This document shows positions 43,601-50,216 of a stretch of DNA of 64,000 nt, one piece after another. How positions within the stretch are numbered: position 1 is the stretch's first letter; every line of letters starts with the position of its first letter. The position numbers and the translations under genes are program-made. The stretch covers positions 2,852,001 to 2,916,000 of the forward strand of contig NZ_CP102486.1 in the NCBI RefSeq assembly GCF_026261605.1. The letters run 5' to 3'. The notes beneath the pieces are model-generated. The model was given only the letters and a program-made list of their open reading frames with translations, ran no database searches and was not told the DNA's origin. This DNA is from Dechloromonas sp. A34 (GTDB taxonomy: Bacteria; Pseudomonadota; Gammaproteobacteria; Burkholderiales; Rhodocyclaceae).

Positions 43601-44507
43601 GCGCGCCGTCCTCCGCCCGCTGCTTTTGCGTCCCTTGCTCCAGTCCTACGCCGCCATCATCAAGCCGGCTTCGGAAGACTTGAACAAGACCTGGGAGGCC
43701 CAGGTCTACGAACCCTTCAACCGCAAGCTGGCGGTCAAGTATCCGTTCTCGCCGAAGTCGAACATCGAAGCCTCGCCGGCCGAGATCGCCCAGGTCTTCG
43801 GACCGGAGGGGGCGATCGCCAAATACGTCGAAACGGCCATGGGTTCGCTGGTCGTACGTCGTGGCAACACGGTGACGCCGCGCACCTGGGGCGATCTTGG
43901 CCTGACGCTGCAGACCGAGTTCATGCAGGACTTTGCGCGCTGGGTATCGCCGCTGGAAGGTGGCGCCGCCGCCGATGCCGGTGCTGGCGGCGCCGGGGCA
44001 GGGCAGGCGCAGACGGTCTTCATGCTGCGGCCGCAACCGTCGCCGGGGACGACCGGCTATGTCATCGAGATCGATGGGCAGAAGCTGAGCTACCGGAACG
44101 GGGCGGCGCAATGGGCCAATTTTGTCTGGCCCAACGCTTCCGGTGCGCCGGGCGCACGGGTCACCGCTACGACCTTCGAAGGCAAGATTGTCGAAATCAT
44201 CAATATTCCCGGGCGTTTTGGTCTGGAAAAAATGATCAATTCGGCCAAGCGGACGCGGCAGCCTGACGGCACCTTCCGGCTCACCTGGTTGAATGAAGGC
44301 GTCGAGATCGGGGTCGATCTTCGTCTGCTCAGCAGCGCACAGGCCCAAGCCACCAACCAGAGCGAAGAGGGTAATGGCGGACGTGGACTGGGCGGACTCA
44401 TTCTGCCGCGCAGCATCGTGCTGGCGGGGACGGCACCGCCCACGCCGGCTCCCGTCGAGGCAGAGCCGCCGGCGGCGCCGCAAAAGCTGGCCCGAGGTGA
44501 ACAATGA
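40698..44507 (+). CDS. tssM: T6SS membrane-complex ATPase TssM (IcmF)
   Basis: 1269 residues from the ATG at 40698. Three transmembrane helices are visible, two near 12-55 and one near 437-456. The N-terminal GTPase-like domain has Walker A GNPAAGKST at ~131. The large C-terminal periplasmic half ends with PxxP-rich sequence. TssM with TssL and TssJ forms the envelope channel; neither partner is in view. It overlaps tagF by four bases (ATGA). Length and order are typical. The start is chosen at the MSRLRS position. Confidence 0.96.
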   Translation: MSRLRSLLTDSRFLSVIGILAITAFFFLGAKTLKVAMLWAALASALILTVWAAVWLIRRHRARKAGEAIGSMLEQQGDAAQKRAGAAAGAEIETLKQRMQEAVKTIKTSKLGQMSGSEALYELPWYITIGNPAAGKSTAIVNSGLKFPYDDGGNAIIKGIGGTRNCDWFFTTEGILLDTAGRYSVHEEDREEWLGFLGLLKKHRPRAPINGILVTVSIGELMGNSPAFAINLAKSLRQRVQELTEKLEVFAPVYVLFTKVDLIPGFHDFFLDLDWNERDRVWGATIPYDQASGNELISLFDRHFDELYEGLRAMSVAQLSRVQGDNTPPGLLTFPSEFVAIKPALQAFIATLFEDNPFQFKPVFRGFYITSAIQSADIKPISSDRVLRKFSLSGGGGAQVRTALNHGYFLKELFSKVVFPDRNLVRQHTTRAKTRVRQFAVLGALCFLGLALGGWSWSYLNNRSLLDNVEQDIAKAVRVQEGRIDLQSRLEALDIIQDRLTQLERFNEDHPISIGLGLYQGGLMADKLRSEYFTGVSNLMLAPVKENLEAFLNEVNAHGDRLKPQAAEANATASGKPAAPRPYKDATPSDVEDGYNALKTYLMLSSHEHLDVGHLSDQMTRFWRGWLEANRGTMSREQMIRSAGRILSFHLEQANHPDWPVIGNNLALVDEVRDKLRHVVRGMPAAERVYAEIKARASTRFAPLTVASIVGPDNAALMAGSHVVSGTFTVEAWRDYVQAAIKDAATSEQKNADWVLQTSTKDDLTLEGSPEQIQKSLIAMYKKDYAEEWKRFVLGISVASFETFPEAVAAMNRLGDAPTSPVGTLIKVIFDQTAWDNPEMANLGLQRAQKGFIEWFKRSVLQMSPSRVQVDVNVAAKNAEVPMGPIGKEFSGFGRLVMPRDKGDPVVDTYLKQLSKIRTRLNQLKNQGDPGPGTLKLMRETIDGGTSELAETLRFVDEQMLTGMPDNQRAVLRPLLLRPLLQSYAAIIKPASEDLNKTWEAQVYEPFNRKLAVKYPFSPKSNIEASPAEIAQVFGPEGAIAKYVETAMGSLVVRRGNTVTPRTWGDLGLTLQTEFMQDFARWVSPLEGGAAADAGAGGAGAGQAQTVFMLRPQPSPGTTGYVIEIDGQKLSYRNGAAQWANFVWPNASGAPGARVTATTFEGKIVEIINIPGRFGLEKMINSAKRTRQPDGTFRLTWLNEGVEIGVDLRLLSSAQAQATNQSEEGNGGRGLGGLILPRSIVLAGTAPPTPAPVEAEPPAAPQKLARGEQ

Positions 44508-45487
44508 GCGCGCTGAACGCCTCACCGGCGACATGTTTCGGCAAGATCCCGTCGCGCGGCGACTTCGTCAAGGGGGCAGGCCAGCATCAGCTGATCAGCG
44601 TCCTCGACCGCTGGGTCTCGCTCGCCATGGAGCGGCTCTCCGAAGATCCGCGCTGGAAGATCGCCTATGACGGAGCTTGTGCGGTCGATTTTGCCTTCCT
44701 TGGCGCGCGCAGTCGCCTGGCGGTCGTCGGCCACTTGCGGCCGAGCACCGATTCCTCCGGTCGTCGCTTTCCCTTTATCGCTGCGGCGACCGTCGAGCGC
44801 GAAGATTCGCTGATGTTTCGCTGTGCCCCGGTTGGCCTCAACCATTCCTTTGGCACCTTGGCGAGAATTTCGGAAACCGGGGTCAACGGTGCCGACGCCG
44901 CGCAGTTGCTGGCGGAACTCGACTCCGTCAATTGCGCCAGCGACTTCGATACGGCGATCCAGGCGGATCCCCTGGGTAATTTTGTCCGCCGTACCACGCT
45001 CGACTCGCTGGCCGCCATGCTCGGTTCGTCCGGTACGGATCGGGTACGGCGGATAATTCTGGCCATCGGCTTGCTGATGCGGCCGGTGCTCGGCCAGGGT
45101 TCGGTTGCCATCGACAAGGATATCGTCCTGCCGCTGCCGAGCGAAGAACGCCACCGCAATCTGGTCGCCGGTCTCTGGCTCTATCTCGTCTCGGCATTCC
45201 TGCGCAAGACGACAGTCGAATTGCAGGTCATTGTCGAACGGCGCACTGCGCATCCGCATCTGGTTCTCGGGTTCAACGGCAGTTCGCCGATCACGTTGCT
45301 GACTGCGCTTTCTCCGGAAACCACCGCCGACAAGATCATCTCGCTGGTCGACCCGGAGTGGATCGACGAGCAGCCGGACATGACCGGCGATTACGGTGTA
45401 GCCAAGCTTTCGGCCTATCTCGACCAGCCGGCGATCACCCTGGAACTCGCCATCAATACCTTCCGGGAAGTCTTCCTAGGGGAATGA
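44504..45487 (+). CDS. tagF: T6SS-associated protein TagF
   Basis: 327 residues with the TagF N-terminus CFGKIPSRGDFVKG and DFAFLGARSRLAVVGH. TagF (DUF2094) is a post-translational repressor of T6SS in Pseudomonas, usually paired with Fha1 and PppA, neither of which is visible here. It overlaps TssM upstream and the OmpA-like gene downstream. The C-terminal half is present and not fused to a phosphatase domain. Confidence 0.92.
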   Translation: MSALNASPATCFGKIPSRGDFVKGAGQHQLISVLDRWVSLAMERLSEDPRWKIAYDGACAVDFAFLGARSRLAVVGHLRPSTDSSGRRFPFIAAATVEREDSLMFRCAPVGLNHSFGTLARISETGVNGADAAQLLAELDSVNCASDFDTAIQADPLGNFVRRTTLDSLAAMLGSSGTDRVRRIILAIGLLMRPVLGQGSVAIDKDIVLPLPSEERHRNLVAGLWLYLVSAFLRKTTVELQVIVERRTAHPHLVLGFNGSSPITLLTALSPETTADKIISLVDPEWIDEQPDMTGDYGVAKLSAYLDQPAITLELAINTFREVFLGE

Positions 45488-46284
45488 GCATGAAAACACG
45501 AATCATCGCTGCGGCATTGGGTTGCCTGTTTACTTCGACCATCCTTGCCCAGACGGGTTCAGTCAGGCCAGCCTCGCCGGGCGAGGAGCCCGCCAAGGTG
45601 GTCGCCTCCGGCACGCTTCCCGACGAGGCCTCGCGCGCCGCCATTCTCGGCAAATTACGCGATCTGTATGGCGCTGCCAACGTCGTCGATCGCATCGAGG
45701 TCGGCGGCGTCGTCCCGCCGCCGAACTGGACCGAACACATGGGCAAGTTGCTGAACGCCAACCTGAAAGAAGTCCATAAGGGGCAAATGCAGGTCAACGG
45801 AACGCAGGTCGCGATCAAGGGCAATGTCGCCAACGAAGTGCTGCGCCAGCAAGTGGTCAGCGACATGGCCACCGCGCTCAACCCGACCTATACGGTCGAC
45901 AACGGCCTCGTGGTTGTCGCGGCAGCGGCGCAGAATGTGCTGGACAAGACCCTGTCCAATCGCGTCGTCGAGTTCGAAAGCGGTTCGGCCACGCTGACCC
46001 TGACCGGGCGCGCCATCCTCGATGAAATGGCAACCGCCATCAAAAAGATCGGCACGCCGTCGGTTCAGGTCATCGGCCATACCGATAGTGTTGGCAACCG
46101 ACTGGGTAATATCGGCCTGAGCCTGGCCCGTGCCAATACGGTGCGCACCTACCTGATCGACAAGGGGATTCCGGCCGAGTCCCTGAGCGCCGTCGGTTCC
46201 GGTCCCGATCATCCGGTCACCACGAACGAGACGACCGAGGGCAGGGCCAAGAACCGGCGAATCGAATTCCGGCTGGCCGGCTAG
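45484..46284 (+). CDS. T6SS-linked OmpA-family protein with BON-like repeats
   Basis: 266 residues with a signal peptide (IIAAALGCLFTSTILAQ). The middle region has two BON-like repeats (KLRDLYGAANVVDRIEVGG; ANEVLRQQVVSDMA). The C-terminal OmpA domain has VIGHTDSVGNRLGN and RAKNRRIEFRLAG, which bind peptidoglycan. The ATG overlaps the tagF stop; a second ATG six bases on is equally possible. Similar proteins anchor T6SS to the wall (TagL/SciZ role). Its end is convergent with TssA, leaving a 57-bp gap. Confidence 0.85.
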   Translation: MSMKTRIIAAALGCLFTSTILAQTGSVRPASPGEEPAKVVASGTLPDEASRAAILGKLRDLYGAANVVDRIEVGGVVPPPNWTEHMGKLLNANLKEVHKGQMQVNGTQVAIKGNVANEVLRQQVVSDMATALNPTYTVDNGLVVVAAAAQNVLDKTLSNRVVEFESGSATLTLTGRAILDEMATAIKKIGTPSVQVIGHTDSVGNRLGNIGLSLARANTVRTYLIDKGIPAESLSAVGSGPDHPVTTNETTEGRAKNRRIEFRLAG

Positions 46285-46341
46285 GCGAAACAGATGGCGG
46301 CCGGCGGCGGCCGAGGGCAAACCGCCGGCAGTCCTGGCGGA

Positions 46342-47427
46342 TTAGCTCCCGCCGCCGCCCTGGATCATGGCTTCGACACCGAGCAGTTCTTCCATTCGGG
46401 CCAGGGCCGAATCATCCTTGACGACCGTGCGCAGCCACTCGTGCAGCGACATCGATCCCCATCTCGCCGCCTTGTCGGCCAGATAGGCCACCGGGCTGTG
46501 CGGCTCGGTCCGCCGGAAAAAGGCGGCAATTTCCTGCAATTGGCGAATCGCCTGTTCGCGCGAGGCGACCGGTCCCGAGCTTTCCGGCAAAACGATCGAC
46601 GGTTCTCGGCGCCCTCCCGACTCGGTAATGCCTGCGTTTGCCGGCGGATTGGCCGCACCTACTTCCGGCTGCTGATCACCCGCCTGACGCCGAAAGAAAC
46701 GGAAGACATCGTCCAGCGTATCGAGTGCCGGCCCAAAGGCCGGGGCATCGCTGCCCATTCGCGGATCAAGCACTGCTTGCAGGGCCTTGATGGCCTCCTT
46801 CAGGCGCTCGGCATCCCGCATGCCGGCGATGAAGTGCGGGGCCGGCGTATCCTTCAGTGCCGCCTCGAAGGCATCCAGGGCAACCGGGGCCGAGCGTGCC
46901 AGTTCTTCAGCGAGGCCCGGATTACGTTCGATATTCTTCGCCGTCGCCCGCGCCGACTCCTGATCGATCGACGAGAACGTCCCCTTGGGCGACAGCGTCA
47001 GCGGGGTCTCGCGGACCAGTCGTGAGGTTTGATTGACCAGCCAATCGAGGACGCCTATTCGCTGTTCCAGTTCGCCGTCCTCGAGGCGCGGATGAATGTC
47101 GTCCCAGAAGTTCTCGCACAGGCGGGCGAGCAGGGCGTAACCATCGGCCAGACCGGCCAGGCCACCGAGCTTGCCCTTGGCTTCGGTCAGCCAGGCGGCG
47201 ACGCGCAAATCCTTGGCGCGCTTGGCGAGAACGCTCTCGCAAACACGGACCACCTTATCCCAGTCGGCCTCCTTGACCTCGGTCACCCATTCGCCTTGTG
47301 CCAACGAGGGGTCATCGAAGCGCCGCGCTAGCTGTATTTCGTCGAACTCGGCGGAAAAAATCAGATCTTCACCGCAGGGACCCGAAGCGGATTCCAGCGG
47401 CCGAATCAGATGCTCAAAATCCATCAT
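46342..47427 (-). CDS. tssA: T6SS baseplate/cap protein TssA (ImpA family)
   Basis: 361 residues from the ATG at 47427, preferred because AAAGG lies just upstream; an ATG at 47454 is in frame. The ImpA N-terminal domain reads GPCGEDLIFSAEFDEIQLAR and AAWLTEAKGKLGGLAGLADGY, and the C-terminus WGSMSLHEWLRTVVKD. TssA primes and caps the sheath. It is convergent to the OmpA-like gene, so it is in a separate transcript. An acidic, Pro-rich linker follows at ~250-290. Confidence 0.9.
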   Translation of the reverse strand: MMDFEHLIRPLESASGPCGEDLIFSAEFDEIQLARRFDDPSLAQGEWVTEVKEADWDKVVRVCESVLAKRAKDLRVAAWLTEAKGKLGGLAGLADGYALLARLCENFWDDIHPRLEDGELEQRIGVLDWLVNQTSRLVRETPLTLSPKGTFSSIDQESARATAKNIERNPGLAEELARSAPVALDAFEAALKDTPAPHFIAGMRDAERLKEAIKALQAVLDPRMGSDAPAFGPALDTLDDVFRFFRRQAGDQQPEVGAANPPANAGITESGGRREPSIVLPESSGPVASREQAIRQLQEIAAFFRRTEPHSPVAYLADKAARWGSMSLHEWLRTVVKDDSALARMEELLGVEAMIQGGGGS

Positions 47428-47696
47428 CAGGCCTTTGTCGAAATGAAGAGTCATGCAGAGGTTGTGGGCCTGGTTGGCGTCGGATTCGACGCGGGCCCCC
47501 GATATGATGCCATCGTCAAGTAAAAAAATCCGCCGAGTAATGAAATTTAGATATTCTGGCGGGCCTCAAGGCTGCCGTGCCGTGGGCGTTTTTCCTGCGC
47601 TTCGTTGGGGTTAAAAAAGAAAAAATAGGCAATTTCCCGGATGGCTTTTTTGACCCTCGGGCGTTATAAACCAAGTTGGCCGCAAGCTCCCTGAAG

Positions 47697-48536
47697 ATGA
47701 CACCCGTGACAACCCATTCCCCTACGATCGAGGCAACCCTGGATGCCGTTGCCGAACACCTGCGCCGGGCGCGCAGCGCCTTGTTTATCACCGGCGCCGG
47801 CATTTCGGCCGATTCGGGTTTGCCGACTTACCGAGGGGTAGGCGGCTTGTATGACAGCGAGGCGACCGATGACGGGCTGCGCATCGAGGAAGCCCTTTCC
47901 GGCGAGGTCTTCGCCGTTCGCCCCGACATCACCTGGAAATACCTGATCCAGATCGAGGAAAACTGTCGCGGCGCCAAACCGAATGCAGCGCATCGGGCGA
48001 TTGCCTGTCTCGACCGCCATCTCGACCGGGTCATGGTCTTTACCCAGAATGTCGATGGCTTGCATCGCCTGGCCGGCAGCCGGGAAATCATCGAAATCCA
48101 TGGCAATCTGCAGACCCTGCAGTGCACGTCCTGTCCGCATCAAGAGACGGCACCGGATTTTGGCGGCCGTGAAGTGCCACCGCGCTGCCCCATCTGTGAC
48201 GCCGTCCTGCGCCCGAAGGTCGTCCTTTTTGGCGAGATGTTACCCGCCGACAAGTTGGACCGATTCATCGAGGCCTTGCAGGAAGGCTTCGACATGGTCT
48301 TCAGCATCGGGACCTCCAGTGTCTTCCCCTATATCACGCAGCCGGTCGTTTTCGCTGCGGGCAGCGGCATTCCCACGGTCGAAATCAACCCGTCCCGAAC
48401 CCAGCTCAGCGACGTGGTCGATTACTACCTGCCTCTCGGGGCAGCGGTTGCGATGACGGCCATTCTCGAGCGGGCCGGGATCGACTTCGAGCAGCCCTGG
48501 ACGCCTGCTCAGCTGCCGAATCAACGCCCGAAATAA
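47697..48536 (+). CDS. Sir2-family NAD-dependent protein deacylase
   Basis: 279 residues. The NAD site GAGISADSGLPTYRG is near residue 35. The catalytic His lies in the segment after FTQNVDGLH (EIHGNLQTL), and the zinc ribbon has four cysteines (C...C in CTSCPH and CPIC). NAD motif 2 is SIGTSS. It is predicted to remove acetyl or acyl groups from lysines, forming nicotinamide and O-acyl-ADP-ribose. A TTG 21 bases upstream is also possible as start. Substrates here are unknown; the phasin gene lies 133 bp downstream on the same strand. Confidence 0.9.
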   Translation: MTPVTTHSPTIEATLDAVAEHLRRARSALFITGAGISADSGLPTYRGVGGLYDSEATDDGLRIEEALSGEVFAVRPDITWKYLIQIEENCRGAKPNAAHRAIACLDRHLDRVMVFTQNVDGLHRLAGSREIIEIHGNLQTLQCTSCPHQETAPDFGGREVPPRCPICDAVLRPKVVLFGEMLPADKLDRFIEALQEGFDMVFSIGTSSVFPYITQPVVFAAGSGIPTVEINPSRTQLSDVVDYYLPLGAAVAMTAILERAGIDFEQPWTPAQLPNQRPK

Positions 48537-48551
48537 TTACCCGAAAAGAAT

Positions 48552-48629
48552 TTGGTGCGGTGCACCAAAAAGTGGTTGACATCGATTCTCTGGTGGCTAA
48601 AATGGAGTCATGTTGCAGTGCAGCAAAAT
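48552..48629 (+). promoter_or_regulatory. Phasin promoter with two PhaR-like boxes
   Basis: TTGACA (48576-48581), 16 bp, TAAAAT (48598-48603). One box, TTGGTGCGGTGCACCAAAA, ends 5 bp before the -35. A second, TGTTGCAGTGCAGCAAAAT (48611-48629), lies over the expected start site. Such TGC-rich palindromes fit the PhaR repressor, which leaves DNA when PHA granules form. The binding protein is not encoded here. Confidence 0.7.
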
Positions 48630-48669
48630 GCGGCCTGCGAAGATTACCCAACCCCAGGAGAAAACCATC

Positions 48670-49221
48670 ATGTCGATCAAACCCGAAGATTTTGCCAAGT
48701 CCGGTGCTAACTTTGCGCTGTTCTTTGCCAACGCCACCTTTGACGGTATCGAGCGTCTGGCTCTGTTGAACCTGGCCGCTGCCCGTTCCGTGTTCGAAGT
48801 TTCGCTGTCCAACGTGACCACGCTGCTCGGTGCCAAGGATGTCCAATCCTTCGTCAATCTGCAGAAGACCCTGTCGGCCCCGTCTATCGAGAAAGGCCTT
48901 GAGTACTCGCGTAACGTGATCTCCATCGCTGCCGAAACCAAGGACAAGATCGCCAAGGAAGTCGAAGTTCAGGTTGCCGACACCAACGCCAAGGTTTCCG
49001 GCATGGTCGAGAAGGCTCTGGCTTCCGCTCCGGCTGGTTCCGAAGTCGCCGTTGCTGCCGTCAAGACCGCAATCAAGACCGCCAATGAAGCCTACGAAGG
49101 CCTGAACAAGGCTGCCAAGCAGGCTGCCGAAGTCGCCGAAGCCAGCGTTGCTGCCGCCACCCAGGCTACCCTGAAGGCTGCCAACGTGGCTGCCCCGAAG
49201 GCTGCTAAGAAGGCTGCCTGA
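48670..49221 (+). CDS. phaP: Phasin family protein (PHA granule coat)
   Basis: 183 residues starting MSIKPEDFAKSGANFALFFA, the phasin_2 N-terminus, with CAGGAGA before the ATG. A long amphipathic helix is followed by an Ala/Lys-rich C-terminus (AALKAANVAAPKAAKKAA). Phasins coat polyhydroxyalkanoate granules. Codon use is strongly biased, consistent with high expression. Promoter and boxes are listed separately; a strong terminator follows. A longer in-frame start at 48610 would contain the operator, so it is rejected. Confidence 0.93.
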   Translation: MSIKPEDFAKSGANFALFFANATFDGIERLALLNLAAARSVFEVSLSNVTTLLGAKDVQSFVNLQKTLSAPSIEKGLEYSRNVISIAAETKDKIAKEVEVQVADTNAKVSGMVEKALASAPAGSEVAVAAVKTAIKTANEAYEGLNKAAKQAAEVAEASVAAATQATLKAANVAAPKAAKKAA

Positions 49222-49238
49222 TTCTTTCGCTTTCTTGC

Positions 49239-49272
49239 AAAAAAGCCGAGGCTGAATGCCTCGGCTTTTTTT
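49239..49272 (+). terminator. Terminator after phaP
   Basis: Stem GCCGAGGC / GCCTCGGC (49245-49252, 49258-49265) with a TGAAT loop, flanked by A6 before and T7 after. It is symmetric, so it could also serve the convergent PEP-CTERM gene. Confidence 0.93.
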
Positions 49273-49307
49273 ATTTGTATGACCCGGTTTGTTTGGTGAG
49301 TGCCGGG

Positions 49308-49820
49308 TTAAGCCTTTTGACGGTAACGTGCAATGCCCAAACCTGCCATGGACATCCCGAGCAGAACGAGCGACCCAGGCTCCGGCACATTTTGAGTACC
49401 GGTTTCAAAGGTTGCCGAGATATAGGGGGCGCTTGAATTCAGGTTCTGATCGACCCATGAAAACGTCACGAAATCGGACCCGAAATTCATTGATACGCCA
49501 GCCAGGGTGGTCGCAAAAGAAACTCCGGTGATACCTCCCAGGTCCAGGCTGCTCAGCTTCAGTTCGATCAGCTCGCCGCCGCAGGACATTCCGCAAAAAT
49601 TGTTCAAGGACTGAATGGTGAACGTGAAATCACCGAAGTTGACTTGCTGATTGCCGAAAATGGCACCTTCTGGGCCGTTGCCGACAATGGAGCTAAAACC
49701 GGCTCCATAGCTGATTCCAGAATGCAGCAAATCAGTGTTTACTGTGTCGCCGATCAAGCCGGCGTTGGCAGCGCCAGAGATGCCGATCGACAGTAGAAGC
49801 GCCAATAGAGACTTTTTCAT
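49308..49820 (-). CDS. PEP-CTERM sorting-domain protein
   Basis: 170 residues. A signal peptide (SLLALLLSIGISGAANA) is followed by a beta-rich domain with one CGMSCGG pair. The C-terminal sorting signal VPEPGSLVLLGMSMAGLGIA ends RYRQKA. PEP-CTERM proteins are processed by exosortase (EpsH/XrtA) and often form floc or biofilm matrix. The exosortase is not in this window. A sigma-54-type promoter and a distal box lie upstream. No enzymatic role is apparent. Confidence 0.93.
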   Translation of the reverse strand: MKKSLLALLLSIGISGAANAGLIGDTVNTDLLHSGISYGAGFSSIVGNGPEGAIFGNQQVNFGDFTFTIQSLNNFCGMSCGGELIELKLSSLDLGGITGVSFATTLAGVSMNFGSDFVTFSWVDQNLNSSAPYISATFETGTQNVPEPGSLVLLGMSMAGLGIARYRQKA

Positions 49821-49862
49821 TTTTTTCCCCCTGAGATAAAACTATTGATTGTGCCAATGATA

Positions 49863-49878
49863 AGCAATACGTATGCCA
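49863..49878 (-). promoter_or_regulatory. Sigma-54-type promoter of the PEP-CTERM gene
   Basis: Reading left, TGGCATACGTATTGCT has GG-N10-GC spacing and both RpoN half-sites. Transcription would start ~35 bp before the ATG at 49820. Genes for PEP-CTERM proteins in related floc-forming bacteria are known to depend on RpoN and the PrsK/PrsR two-component pair. Confidence 0.7.
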
Positions 49879-50014
49879 TTTCGTTTTGCACAGAGCGTGT
49901 TGTTTGTTGTTTTTAAAATTTATATATATATCAATATATTGCGTTGCGATTTTGTTGGCTTTGATGTTTTTTTGTCTTATAAACCCAAAAAACTGCAACG
50001 GCTCAGGGTAATAG

Positions 50015-50031
50015 TGTAAAAAAAACCGACA
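50015..50031 (-). promoter_or_regulatory. Candidate activator box of the PEP-CTERM gene
   Basis: TGTAAAAAAAACCGACA on the + strand, about 140 bp upstream of the sigma-54-type promoter: enhancer distance. It has the TGT...ACA dyad ends and resembles the recurring TGTAA...CGACA element I recall before PEP-CTERM genes. The activator is inferred to be a PrsR-type enhancer-binding protein. Confidence 0.45.
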
Positions 50032-50216
50032 CCTACCATTATTCGCCGACCCATTAAAGAGTGACAAATTTGGTGGGTGTGAGGAATTTGGCTACGTCAA
50101 ACGAGCTGGCGCAAGCTAGTTACGGCTCGGTGCGTTGCTGCTTGGCCATACTGGTGCCAAGACTCGCCGCCCTCTCGGGAGGCGGTTTCCGAAAGGGCAG
50201 GTTTCGAGGAGTCGCT

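Larger units (their letters stand above)
49821..50216. other. 396-bp AT-rich gap: PEP-CTERM control region and parC tail
   Basis: AT-rich relative to neighbours. Besides the sigma-54-type promoter (49863-49878) and the distal box (50015-50031) there is a run of alternating TA near 49920-49940. I see no gene. The last ~100 bp before parC (50117-50216) are GC-rich and unassigned. Confidence 0.6.
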
